Part shown: positions 1 through 8,573 of the stretch, in pieces
How the letters are laid out: each line of letters begins with the position of its first letter
Numbering within the stretch: position 1 is the first letter of the stretch
Assembly: GCF_900109995.1 (NCBI RefSeq)
Contig: NZ_FOCB01000003.1
Location: 248,001 to 312,000, forward strand
Source: Pseudomonas sp. ok272
Lineage (GTDB): Bacteria; Pseudomonadota; Gammaproteobacteria; Pseudomonadales; Pseudomonadaceae
Reading direction: 5' to 3'
DNA: 64,000 nucleotides
Notes under the pieces: model-generated
Seen by the model: the letters and a program-made list of their open reading frames with translations, nothing else
What the model was told of the DNA's origin: nothing
Database searches by the model: none
Made by a program: the position numbers and the translations under genes

Positions 1-677
1 CGACCGTCCTGCGGCAGGTCGCGATAGTCGAGCAACTGCAACTCGACCATGTCCTGCAACCCCTCATCGAGTACCCGTTGCCGTGCCAGCGCCAACTGTT
101 CCTTGCTCAGGGTGATGCCAAACACCTTCACCCCGAACTCGCGTGCGGCAAAACGTGCCAGCCCTCCCCAGCCACACCCGACATCCAGCAGGTACTCGCC
201 GGGTTGCAGCCGCAGCTTGCGACACAAGTGGCGAAACTTCGCTTGCTGGGCCTGCTCCAGGGATTCGCTGCCGGTTTCGAAGTAGGCGCACGAGTACGCC
301 ATGTCGCTGTCGAGCCACAGCTGATAGAACGCGTTGGACAGGTCGTAGTGATAGGAAATGGCCGCGGCATCGGTGGCCTTGTCATGGACCGCACGCACCG
401 GCTGGTTGCTTTCATCCTCACCCAGCAAGGCCTGGCTCCACTCGTCACACACCCGGATCACATCGCTGATCGAGCCTTCGAGTTCGAGCTTGCCCTCGAC
501 AAAGGCCGCGCCCAGCACATCAAGACTTGGGTGAGTGAATTGGGATACCAGTTTCGGATCCTTGACCACAATCGTGACACTGGGAGCCGGCCCCAGATTA
601 AATTCATGGCCGTCCCAGAGTCGCAAGCGAAGCGGTAGGTGCAGATTCTGTAAGGCCGGTGGCAGTTGCGCGAGCAT
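1..677 (-). CDS. Cyclopropane-fatty-acyl-phospholipid synthase family SAM methyltransferase (3' end outside window)
   Basis: Reading from ATG at 677 leftwards gives an open frame of 225 complete codons that runs off the window edge, so the C-terminal part is missing. The start has an AAGAGG ribosome-binding site about 8 bases upstream. The protein shows the SAM-binding motif LLDVGCGWGG near residue 168 and, before it, YHYDLSNAFYQLWLDSDMAY, a signature of the CFA synthase / mycolic acid cyclase family (CMAS). Known members transfer a methylene group from SAM to unsaturated acyl chains of membrane phospholipids. Whether this copy is the true Cfa or one of the paralogues of unknown substrate common in Pseudomonas cannot be told from the part present. 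It is transcribed away from the parS site at 851. Confidence 0.85.
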   Translation of the reverse strand, partial: MLAQLPPALQNLHLPLRLRLWDGHEFNLGPAPSVTIVVKDPKLVSQFTHPSLDVLGAAFVEGKLELEGSISDVIRVCDEWSQALLGEDESNQPVRAVHDKATDAAAISYHYDLSNAFYQLWLDSDMAYSCAYFETGSESLEQAQQAKFRHLCRKLRLQPGEYLLDVGCGWGGLARFAAREFGVKVFGITLSKEQLALARQRVLDEGLQDMVELQLLDYRDLPQDG

Positions 678-850
678 GAACAGACCCTCTTGTTTCAGAC
701 GTCTGAACTGAGGGTAGACCATCGTGACCAATTAGCAGGCTATCGAATTGATAGCCTTTTTCGATACAACGCGCACCCGCTCTAGCCCGGCAGTTTGAGC
801 CGGTGTGCCCAGGTCTCGCGCGACCTGAATCTATGGCGGCTGAGTGAATG

Positions 851-865
851 TGTTCCACGTGGAAC
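851..865. promoter_or_regulatory. parS centromere-like site (ParB binding)
   Basis: TGTTCCACGTGGAAC contains the 14-base perfect palindrome GTTCCACGTGGAAC of the Pseudomonas parS site. It lies between the 3' end of the minus-strand gene at 867-3,023 and the CFA-family gene. Two more copies lie inside recF at the other end of the window. ParB from the parAB operon in this window is expected to load here. This copy is about 57 kb from dnaA. Confidence 0.88.
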
Positions 866-866
866 C

Positions 867-3023
867 TCACGCATGGTTGCGACCTGCCCGGCGTTTGTGG
901 CGGTTGATCAGCCACAGCGCCAGCGCGGTAAACCCGACCACGGTGCCCATTTGCAGCCATGTTTTATAGGGCCGCAACGCCGTGCGCAGTGGCTCCACCG
1001 CCTGAGTCACGTAGCGTTTGTCGGCACTCTGAAAGTCCGGATAAGGGCATTGATGCCCGAAGTTCACCGCCCAATCCACGTACGGACCTTCCTTGACGTA
1101 GCGTTGATAGAGGGCTCGCTGCTCCTCTACGCCGGTGCCCCACCCTGCCGCCGCGCACAACACGGCCGCAAAGGCCTGGCTGCTGTGGGGCAGCAAGTCC
1201 GCCGCCCGGCTGGCCAGGCCAGTGGCCACATACCGATAGTGGAACCGCTCATTCGGTTGGGCCGCGCTGGCCTGCTGGCGTTGCACTTCCCCCGCCGAGA
1301 TCAGCGGCGCAACGACCACGGCGGGCGCCTCAAGGCTGTAGCCGCCGTCGAAGGTGGCGTAGTCCGGGTCCATTTCGTAGCCCAGCAACTCCATGCCCTT
1401 GGACCGCGCCAACCAGCCGGCGTTGAAGTAGTTCGCCGCACGGCGCGATGGCCACCAGCCCGAATCCGCGGCCTGGCGCAGGCGGCCATATTCCGTGGCC
1501 AGTCCTTGCAGTTGCGGATTGTCGAAGTAGGCCGGCGCCTCGTCGTAGCGTCCTTCGCGCAGCAGGCGTCGGCCCAACAGGTCGCGCAGGCGTGCCGCGA
1601 CCGGCAGCGGCACGTAGTTGTCGCGCTCCTGCTGGGTCAGCGCCGCGGGGGCCGGCACCCGGCTGTCGACGAACTGCTTGAGCTCATCGACCGTCAGCAC
1701 CCGCTCCGCCACCACGGCGGCATCCAGCCAATACAGGTCCTGGCTGCGATAGAGTTGCTCGAAGGCTTGCAGGTAGTCACCGCGTTCTAACGCCAGCAAG
1801 GCACTTTCGCCTTCGACCCGGCAACCGGGCTTGAGGGTTTCATAGTCGCCACTGGCGGTCATGCGATAGCCCCAGGTTTCGTCCTGTGGAAAGGACTTGG
1901 CCGCTTTGGCGTACGCGCTCGTCGCTGCCACCTTGTCACCCTCGCGCACGGCCATCTTGGCCCGCAACCACCACGCCAGGCCGCCATCGCCGGCGTGTTC
2001 AAGCAAGGTCTTGGTGGTGGCGTAGTCACCGACCTGATAGTTCAACGCGGCCAGGCGATCGGCGTTATCCAGGCTGCCGGCGGTGTTCTGCAACAGGGCC
2101 TTGATGATTTTTTGCTCAAGCGGCGGTTGTTCGCCGAACGACCAGCCGACATGACTGATCAGCGCAGCCGTGACCAATTGCTGCACCGCCTGGCCCTTGA
2201 GCACCTCGTTCAATTGATCATCCGGCAGCGCGCCGAGCTCATTCATCAACTGCTTGAGCGAGCTGTAACCCACGGGCGAGCCTTGCAGGTTCTGGCTCGC
2301 GTAAAGTTCGATGGCGCTGTTCCAGTCCCCGGCCTGCCGCGCCAGCCGCGCCTCTTCGCCGAGGCTGGCGATACCCAGTTCCTGCGGGTCGCTGAAGCCT
2401 TCGATGCTCAGTTGACGCGCCTGCCGATAGGCCTGACGCGCGTGTTGCACAACCTCCTGGCGTCCTGCCGCATCGAGGGCAGTGGCGTGCTCGCTGATCG
2501 CCGACAAGGTCCGCCCCAGCGAGTACGCCGCCCAGGTGCTGCGCAACGCACGCTGCTCAGCCGGCAGCGCCAGGACTTGGCGAAAGAGCAGCGCCGCGAC
2601 GTCACTTTGCCCGATGTTAAACGCCACCGCGCCGGCGGTGTACAGGCGCAGCTCCGGCGGCAGGTCAGCCCCTTCCGCCAGCACCTGTTGCGGGTTCTGC
2701 AGCGTGCGCAAGTACGCCACCCGGGTGCGTTGCGCTTCACTCAAGCCCTGCTGTTCAGCGGCATTGCGCGCCTGCACGTGGGGATCTTCATCACGGCTGT
2801 AGTCGGTATCGAAAGCCACTCCAGTGGCCGGCTTGAGGCCTGCGATGGCACGGCCGAGACGGCTGACCTCGAACTGGAAACTGCCCTCGGGCAGCTCGCT
2901 CAGGTTCTGCGCCCGGTCGTCGAGCAAGCGCAGTGGAAAGTCGGGGCCACAGGCCATGGCAGTGCCCAGCGGCAGGCACAGGCTGAGGGCAAGCCAATGC
3001 TGTGGCCGGTTACGGGGATACAT
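867..3023 (-). CDS. Large exported protein of unknown function with C-terminal membrane anchor
   Basis: I do not recognise a named family. The 718-residue protein starts with a basic, hydrophobic leader (about residues 1-24, ending AMA before CGPDF) that looks like a Sec signal peptide; the cysteine just after it makes a lipoprotein possible, but the lipobox is poor. The body is rich in alanine, leucine and arginine helices and looks like a TPR or Sel1-type repeat protein, consistent with a scaffold in the periplasm. The last 30 residues contain one transmembrane segment (about 690-707) followed by a basic tail, which would anchor it with the body in the periplasm. Its start overlaps the end of the upstream DUF3142 gene by 14 bases, so the two are probably co-translated. 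Confidence 0.75.
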   Translation of the reverse strand: MYPRNRPQHWLALSLCLPLGTAMACGPDFPLRLLDDRAQNLSELPEGSFQFEVSRLGRAIAGLKPATGVAFDTDYSRDEDPHVQARNAAEQQGLSEAQRTRVAYLRTLQNPQQVLAEGADLPPELRLYTAGAVAFNIGQSDVAALLFRQVLALPAEQRALRSTWAAYSLGRTLSAISEHATALDAAGRQEVVQHARQAYRQARQLSIEGFSDPQELGIASLGEEARLARQAGDWNSAIELYASQNLQGSPVGYSSLKQLMNELGALPDDQLNEVLKGQAVQQLVTAALISHVGWSFGEQPPLEQKIIKALLQNTAGSLDNADRLAALNYQVGDYATTKTLLEHAGDGGLAWWLRAKMAVREGDKVAATSAYAKAAKSFPQDETWGYRMTASGDYETLKPGCRVEGESALLALERGDYLQAFEQLYRSQDLYWLDAAVVAERVLTVDELKQFVDSRVPAPAALTQQERDNYVPLPVAARLRDLLGRRLLREGRYDEAPAYFDNPQLQGLATEYGRLRQAADSGWWPSRRAANYFNAGWLARSKGMELLGYEMDPDYATFDGGYSLEAPAVVVAPLISAGEVQRQQASAAQPNERFHYRYVATGLASRAADLLPHSSQAFAAVLCAAAGWGTGVEEQRALYQRYVKEGPYVDWAVNFGHQCPYPDFQSADKRYVTQAVEPLRTALRPYKTWLQMGTVVGFTALALWLINRHKRRAGRNHA

Positions 3024-4212
3024 GTGAGGCTCCTTGATCGATATGTGTACAGCGCGCCCACCCCAGGGAGCGTTGGCTTCCCGCGGGCAGTCGAGCGTCC
3101 TTGAGACGGGTAAACATCAGTTGTCCGGCGGCTGTTCGCTGCACGGTGTAGCCGTTGAGTCCATCAAACCCGTCGCACCCGCTGGCCGCCAGGCCCACGC
3201 GCGCGGGCAACGGGCCGTCGAGATTGCCGGTATTGCTCACGGCGATGTCGTACAGACCCTCGTGGCTGGAAAGGTTCAGCGTCAACTGCGTCTGCAGTTT
3301 CTCTCCCCGCGCCACCGCCTGCAGTGTCGCGAGGCTCCAGGCGCGGCGATCGCCCTTGAGCGGCAGGCGGAACCAGATCAACCCGGCCAGGTGCGCCGGT
3401 GGATCGGCGCGTAACTGGCTGGCCAGGGTCGCCAGTTGCTGCGGGTCGGCCATCAGCTCGCGACGCACACCACGGCGCTCGATAGGCACTTCGCTTTCCA
3501 CCTGCGGCGCCCCGCCATCTCCCGGCAACAAGGCAATGCCATACGCCGGCAGTGCCAGGTAGAACGGCCGGTTGCTGATCCGGCTCCAGCGCTCGGCCCA
3601 TTGCCGGGCCTGGACCGGATCGAACAACCCCCGTTCCGGGCGGCTGACCGCATGCACCTGCAACACGCTGCTATCGACCGCCGCCAGCAACGCCGGCAGT
3701 TCAGGGCTGGCGAGCCAGGCCGGCAGCGCCGTGATGCTCAGTTTCAGGGCAGCCGGCAACGCCTGGCGCAGGCCCACCAGCAACTCGCGGTACGCCGGCA
3801 AGCGCGCCGTTGCCGCATCGTGGTCGATCTCGACCCCGGCCAGGGTCAACCCCTGGGCCTGCCAATCGACAATCATCTGCTGGATCTGCGCCTGCACGTC
3901 GCCGGGATCGAGGCCCGCGAGTTGACCGTCAAGGCGCACCACGACGATCAGGGGGCGACCGTCGTCTTTCAACAGCCCGGGATTGATCTGCGCACGACGC
4001 CAGCCGGCCTGTGGAAAACGCTGCAAAGCCAGCACCCGCAAGGTCGAAAAGTCCGCGCGCGATTGTGCCAGCGCCTGTTCATGGGCGCCGGTCCATTGCC
4101 GTTGCCAGATGTAGAGTTGTTGATCGAGGGGGGGTGCGTCAGGTGGCTGGCAGCCGAGTAGCAGGGCCATGACGAGTAGTAATGTGCTGCGTAGCAGAGC
4201 GATCGCGGACAT
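3010..4212 (-). CDS. DUF3142-type lipoprotein
   Basis: This 400-residue protein begins with a lipoprotein signal ending in LLLGC (Cys21), followed by proline-rich QPPDAPP, so it should be lipidated and face the periplasm. The body matches what I know of the DUF3142 family: a TIM-barrel-like pattern with IVVVRLDG near residue 88, GVEIDHDAA near 147 and a late FRLP strand. The role is unknown; the fold recalls glycoside hydrolases, but I see no assigned catalytic pair. Its 3' end overlaps the start of the next gene by 14 bases, which indicates a two-gene envelope operon. A gap of about 75 bases separates it from the acyltransferase gene upstream. Confidence 0.75.
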   Translation of the reverse strand: MSAIALLRSTLLLVMALLLGCQPPDAPPLDQQLYIWQRQWTGAHEQALAQSRADFSTLRVLALQRFPQAGWRRAQINPGLLKDDGRPLIVVVRLDGQLAGLDPGDVQAQIQQMIVDWQAQGLTLAGVEIDHDAATARLPAYRELLVGLRQALPAALKLSITALPAWLASPELPALLAAVDSSVLQVHAVSRPERGLFDPVQARQWAERWSRISNRPFYLALPAYGIALLPGDGGAPQVESEVPIERRGVRRELMADPQQLATLASQLRADPPAHLAGLIWFRLPLKGDRRAWSLATLQAVARGEKLQTQLTLNLSSHEGLYDIAVSNTGNLDGPLPARVGLAASGCDGFDGLNGYTVQRTAAGQLMFTRLKDARLPAGSQRSLGWARCTHIDQGASHVSP

Positions 4213-4286
4213 AAAAACCTGTGGCGCAGTTCAGCCCTTGATACACCAAGGGCCTTTCAGGGGGTGGGCTTGGAACAGCGCCCACC

Positions 4287-5495
4287 TTACCCCTTCTCTG
4301 CGCCAGAAAGGATACCAGCACCTGTCCCACGAGACGGTGGTGGCACTGGCACGGCATCCAGATGCGCCAGCTTGCGCCGGGCAATGTCCGCCCCTCGGCG
4401 GCGCAACGGCGTTTCGATGAAGCGGTAGTTCAACTCGGCACAGACCAGCAGGATGACCGCCGATGTCAGTATTAGCTCGGTGGTGAAACCCTGGGCCAGG
4501 GTAAGCCCTTGCTCCGTGGCCACCCGCGACCATATTTCGGTGCTCAGGTGGAAGGCGAACATATGGATCACGTAGAGCGCATACGAGCGCGAACCTAGCC
4601 ACTCCAGGATCAGAGACAGCGGCAAAGGGCTGAATATGTAGCCCTTCTGGTAGCTGGCCAGCCAGACAAAGATGACCGAGACGATTGCGATCAGGCCGTA
4701 GGCAATCGGGGTTGCGCTCATTTGGGCCCCCACGGCTCCCAGCATGTACAGCAAGAACACCGTGATCCCCAGGCGCTTGAGGGGACTGCTGCGCAAGACT
4801 GTCGGCTCCATCTGCTTGTAGAGGTCGGTGCGGGTGAACATGCACAGCAAAATGCCCCACATCATGGCGTCCAGCCGGAATGAGAACAGCATCGCCGCTG
4901 GGGCCGGGGCAAACATGTTGCGATCGAGGCCGAACTGCGCGGCAATCAACAGCAGCAATGCGATGACCCGCCAACGCGGTGCGGTGATCAGCAACAGGAA
5001 CAGAGGAAAAACGAAGTAGAACTGCTCCTCCAGCGCCAGGCTCCAGTAGACGGAGTTGGGACCGAGTATCACACCATACTGATTGGCCAGGTTGCCGCTA
5101 AACGTCGCAATAGCCGTGAAGCTGCGAAGGTTGTTGAACCAGCTATCAAACGCATTGGATTGGTTATAGAAGATTGAAAAGAGCAGCGGAATCAGTACCC
5201 ATAGCCAAGCCGTGGGCAGCAACCGATACGCACGGCGCAACCAGAAGGTATAGGTCGCTAGACCATAACTTCCCTGCTGCCGGTGTTTGTCGAAGTAATC
5301 CAGGTAAGCCTTGCTGACCACGAAGCCCGAGATGCAGAAGAATAAATCCACCCCCGTGCCCATGGCATAGAGGTTGAACAGGCGGGCAAAGAAATCCTTG
5401 TAGAACGGCAGCAACATCATCGAGTGTCCAATGATGGTCAGGCCGATCGCCATGCCGCGCAGGTACTCGATCTCCAGGTTTTTCTTGTTACTCAT
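4287..5495 (-). CDS. Acyltransferase 3 family membrane protein (OafA-like)
   Basis: A 402-residue integral membrane protein with about ten hydrophobic segments. It opens with NLEIEYLRGMAIGLTIIGHS, the Acyl_transf_3 signature with the conserved arginine and histidine. This family O-acylates sugars of surface polysaccharides at the inner membrane. I chose ATG 5495 because AAGAG lies 6 bases upstream; ATG 5513 in the same frame is possible but has no well-placed site. It is the last gene of the minus-strand operon with two methyltransferases and two glycosyltransferases. From memory this gene set resembles PA5455-PA5459 of P. aeruginosa, needed for normal common polysaccharide antigen. O-acetylation of D-rhamnan or its cap is the likely job, by inference. 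Confidence 0.85.
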   Translation of the reverse strand: MSNKKNLEIEYLRGMAIGLTIIGHSMMLLPFYKDFFARLFNLYAMGTGVDLFFCISGFVVSKAYLDYFDKHRQQGSYGLATYTFWLRRAYRLLPTAWLWVLIPLLFSIFYNQSNAFDSWFNNLRSFTAIATFSGNLANQYGVILGPNSVYWSLALEEQFYFVFPLFLLLITAPRWRVIALLLLIAAQFGLDRNMFAPAPAAMLFSFRLDAMMWGILLCMFTRTDLYKQMEPTVLRSSPLKRLGITVFLLYMLGAVGAQMSATPIAYGLIAIVSVIFVWLASYQKGYIFSPLPLSLILEWLGSRSYALYVIHMFAFHLSTEIWSRVATEQGLTLAQGFTTELILTSAVILLVCAELNYRFIETPLRRRGADIARRKLAHLDAVPVPPPSRGTGAGILSGAEKG

Positions 5496-5548
5496 CGAAC
5501 GCTCTTTGCTCATTATTGTTGTTGATCCCGCTCTCTGGTTTCCCGGCG

Positions 5549-6385
5549 CTATACCGTCAACGGCTTGCGCGCAATGATCACCTGACTCTTCGCCACGAGT
5601 GCATCCAGCGCCTGCTTGAGTTGCGGACCTCGCGGGGTGTCGAGGATCAACCGCCACATTTGGGCCCAATGATTGAGCAGCGGATGATTGGCGTCATTGA
5701 GATCGACCTTGGCCTCCCAGAACAACAGCATCCACATTGACCAGTAGAATCCGAACTGGCTGTGACTGATGACCTCCAGACCGGCATCGGCAACCATCTG
5801 CTTGAACTGATCTTCACTGATGACACGGATGTGATTGGGCTTCTGGAAGTACTGCTCGGCAGCGATACCCTGCTGCAGGTTTTCAGAACTGGGGTGGGGA
5901 ACACTCAGCAAGTACAAGGCGCCCGGTTGGCCGACCCGCACCAGCTCCGCGAGAAACTGCGCCGGATCGTCCACGTGCTCGATCACTTCAGTGGACACGA
6001 TGCGCGTGGCAATGGCGTCAGGCAGTGGCAGCGGGTTGCAGTCGGTGACATGGCATTCGACGTCACGTGCCGGGGTATCCTTGAGACGCTCGGCGGTGGC
6101 GGCAACCTTGGCCGCATCGATGTCGGCGCAGATGACTTTCGCGCCTCTCATTCCACAGAAATGCACATTGCCGCCATCCCCACAGCCGACGTCCAGCACC
6201 GTGTCCTGCGCAGAAATTTTGAACCCGGTATACAACTCGTCAGTTTGCTGGTTGAACCAGCCACTGAGCACCGCGTCTTCCAGGCCCAACTGAAAGGAAT
6301 CGACCGTGGGGGCCGTGGGTTCGGCAACCGCCGACATTGGAGCGGGCTCTTTGCCTGCCGCTAGTTTTTTCAGAAGGCTCAGCAT
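5549..6385 (-). CDS. Class I SAM-dependent methyltransferase (polysaccharide modification)
   Basis: A 278-residue soluble methyltransferase. Motif I is VLDVGCGDGGNVHF near residue 63; motif II-like acidic residue in ICADID; then IATRIVSTEVIEHVDDPAQF and ALYLLSVPHPS, typical of UbiE/Methyltransf_11 enzymes. ATG 6385 has GGAG seven bases upstream. It overlaps the upstream gene by 7 bases (ATG inside the last codons), pointing to translational coupling. It is a paralogue of the protein encoded directly upstream (same SAEELxGWFN-like N-terminus, same cEVxEHVD motif). The context with the CPA cluster suggests methylation of a rhamnose on the polysaccharide, which is inference. Confidence 0.85.
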   Translation of the reverse strand: MLSLLKKLAAGKEPAPMSAVAEPTAPTVDSFQLGLEDAVLSGWFNQQTDELYTGFKISAQDTVLDVGCGDGGNVHFCGMRGAKVICADIDAAKVAATAERLKDTPARDVECHVTDCNPLPLPDAIATRIVSTEVIEHVDDPAQFLAELVRVGQPGALYLLSVPHPSSENLQQGIAAEQYFQKPNHIRVISEDQFKQMVADAGLEVISHSQFGFYWSMWMLLFWEAKVDLNDANHPLLNHWAQMWRLILDTPRGPQLKQALDALVAKSQVIIARKPLTV

Positions 6386-7272
6386 GAGGTGGCTCCAAGG
6401 CAGGGAACGCTGCCTGTGTGAGGTTTTCGGGCAATAATCACTTGGCTCTTGGGCATCAACTGGTCCAGCAACTGCTTGATCGCCAGCCCATCGGGCTGTG
6501 CTAGCAGGTCCTGCCAGGTGCGTGCCCAACTTGTCATCAGCGGTGGGTACGGCGCCTGGATACGATCACGCACAGCACCGCCCAAATCACGTCCGGCCGC
6601 TCGTTCGCTCGCCCAGAAAAAAATCATGCCCATGACCCAGAAAAAGCCCGTGGCCTGGCGATGCTCGATGATCAAGCCGGCGTCTTCGACCAGTGCGACA
6701 AATCGCTCATGGCTAAATACCTGCACATGGTTGGGTGCCTGAAAATAGCCTGCGGGGGCGATGCCCTGCTGCAGATGTTCACCCACCGGGGCGGGCACGC
6801 TCAGCAAATACTGGGCGCCGGGGCGCCCCATACGGACGAGCTCGGCCATGAACTGTTCAGGGGTGTCCACATGCTCCAGTACTTCCATGCACACCACTTT
6901 ACTGGCGCAGGCGTCGGCCAACGGCAACGGCAGACTATTGCTGACCACCCCCAGGGAAGGCGCCAGGGCTTGGGCCTTCACCTGACGATCCAAATGATGC
7001 ACTTTGTCCGGCTCACTGTCAGTGAAGATCACCGAGGCGCCCTGGCGCACCGCAAACAGCGTTGCCACCCCCTCGCCGCAGCCAACATCTAGCAGTGTGT
7101 CTTGGGCGGTGATGGCAAAGCCCTTGAGCAACTCGCCGGTGCTGCCATTGAACCAACCGTCGAGCACGGCATCGTGTAACCCGACATCTGCCGGTGACAC
7201 CGAACTGGCCATGACCGGCGACGGCGGCGGGCTTGGCACGGGAAACAAACGTCGCAGCACTGAGCGGATCAT
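6379..7272 (-). CDS. Class I SAM-dependent methyltransferase, paralogue of the next gene
   Basis: A 297-residue methyltransferase with motif I LLDVGCGEGVATLF near residue 59, acidic motif II in IFTDSEPDK and post-motif CMEVLEHVDTPEQF. A proline-rich N-terminal linker (FPVPSPPPSPV, residues 10-20) precedes the domain. Similar sequence along its whole length to the gene at 5,549 indicates a tandem duplication, so the two enzymes may methylate different hydroxyls or successive sugars. Its start overlaps the 3' end of the upstream glycosyltransferase gene by 4 bases. Substrate not visible from sequence. Confidence 0.85.
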   Translation of the reverse strand: MIRSVLRRLFPVPSPPPSPVMASSVSPADVGLHDAVLDGWFNGSTGELLKGFAITAQDTLLDVGCGEGVATLFAVRQGASVIFTDSEPDKVHHLDRQVKAQALAPSLGVVSNSLPLPLADACASKVVCMEVLEHVDTPEQFMAELVRMGRPGAQYLLSVPAPVGEHLQQGIAPAGYFQAPNHVQVFSHERFVALVEDAGLIIEHRQATGFFWVMGMIFFWASERAAGRDLGGAVRDRIQAPYPPLMTSWARTWQDLLAQPDGLAIKQLLDQLMPKSQVIIARKPHTGSVPCLGATSC

Positions 7273-8573
7273 GGGCTGGGCACCTGTGCCGCACAGGGCG
7301 CCGGGCGCTCGAACAGCTGCGCAAAAAAGCCCCCCAGGCGTTGCTCGGCAATCGCCTGGCTACAAAAAGCCTCCAGGCTGGCCACCGCGTGGCCGGACAT
7401 CTGCGCATAGCGCTCGGGGTTGTTCTGGGCGACGTCATAGCTGGTCCGGTAAGCCTTGCACAAGGACGTCCAGTTGGTGATGTAGCGCAGCGTACGGTAA
7501 GCCCGACGCGGATCGTGGGGCCAGGCGGTCAGCTCATCGCTGGTCTCGACCAGGAACCCGTTGTCGGCGTCCAGGTAGTCGATCATCGCCGTGGTCCGTG
7601 GGGCCACTGCCGGTTTGCCGCAGGACATGAACTCCATCAAAGGCAGGCACTGGCCTTCGCCGTAGGACGTGTTCACCACATAACTGGTGGCCTGTACCAA
7701 ACGCTCGTAGTCCGCGTCCGCAAGATAGCCATAAATCAGCACGATACGGCAGCGGAACGTTTGGTTTTTATACAGGTGATGCAGGATGTCGGACATCGCC
7801 TCTTCTGCATCGTGGTGAGTCAGCTTGAGCACCAGCGTCGCGTCCTCTGACTCACGAAAGGTCACGCAAAATGCACTGATCATGTCCTCCCAGTTCTTGC
7901 GTCCATCGCTGGGGTTGAACACCGAGGTGTAGATCACACCGCTGAGGACCAGTTCGTGGGCACTGGCCATTGCCTGGAAATCGAGAGGTTCACCACTGCG
8001 CAATTGCTCCGGACCGTAAGGCTGCAGGTCGAGCTGACGGCTGTCAGCCAGCACCCCCTTGAGGGTCAATCGGATGTTGTCGGCCATCGGTTGGCACCCC
8101 AGCTGCGCGCCACGGGCAGCAAACCGGTCCCACACCGGTGCGGGCACCGCCACGATCGGGTAATCGCTGCCCATGGCCTCGCGCACGGCATTGACGGTGT
8201 AGCTGGAATGGGTAATCGCCGCACCCGCTGTGCGTAACACCGTACGCCAGTCGTTGCGCGGATCTCCGGCAAACGGCTCGTTGGGGATGGTGCTGAACTC
8301 CCACGCAAAGACTGGAAGCGTCGGGCAGGCGAGTGCTGCTTGCGTGCGATGAGGCGGCGAGAACGAGAGGAACACACAGTCTTCCCCACGGGCCTGGCAG
8401 TCGCGGTACAACACGTCGACCTCAGCCTGAGGGTCGCGAACCTCCACCACTCGCCCCAATCGTTCCAGCACCGGCCGGTACTCCTTGAGCACGAAGTAGT
8501 AGCTGTACTCCGAGCGCCCAAGGTTACCGACGATGGTGTGTTGGTTGGTTTCCGAATGAATGATGATCAGCAT
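7269..8573 (-). CDS. Glycosyltransferase (GT4-like), shorter of a tandem pair
   Basis: A 434-residue cytoplasmic glycosyltransferase. The N-terminal half starts LIIIHSETNQHTIVGNLGRSEYSYYF; the C-terminal half has the GT-B features NPSDGRKNWEDMISAF, LVLKLTHHD and SYGEGQCLPLMEFMSCGKPAVAP, where the E-x7-E-type nucleotide-sugar pocket lies. Strong parallel blocks (GR.EYSYYFVLK.YRP, VFNP.DGRKNW, LPLMEFM.CGKP) are shared with the upstream gene, showing duplication. It overlaps that gene by 7 bases and the downstream methyltransferase by 4. Likely adds a terminal or cap sugar to the D-rhamnan; this is inference from context and from the P. aeruginosa PA5455-PA5459 group. Confidence 0.85.
   Translation of the reverse strand: MLIIIHSETNQHTIVGNLGRSEYSYYFVLKEYRPVLERLGRVVEVRDPQAEVDVLYRDCQARGEDCVFLSFSPPHRTQAALACPTLPVFAWEFSTIPNEPFAGDPRNDWRTVLRTAGAAITHSSYTVNAVREAMGSDYPIVAVPAPVWDRFAARGAQLGCQPMADNIRLTLKGVLADSRQLDLQPYGPEQLRSGEPLDFQAMASAHELVLSGVIYTSVFNPSDGRKNWEDMISAFCVTFRESEDATLVLKLTHHDAEEAMSDILHHLYKNQTFRCRIVLIYGYLADADYERLVQATSYVVNTSYGEGQCLPLMEFMSCGKPAVAPRTTAMIDYLDADNGFLVETSDELTAWPHDPRRAYRTLRYITNWTSLCKAYRTSYDVAQNNPERYAQMSGHAVASLEAFCSQAIAEQRLGGFFAQLFERPAPCAAQVPSP

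Noticed and set aside
738-761. GGCTATC...GATAGCC hairpin followed by TTTTT on the plus strand
   Set aside because: No plus-strand gene ends here, and the T-run is on the wrong strand for the two minus-strand genes beside it.
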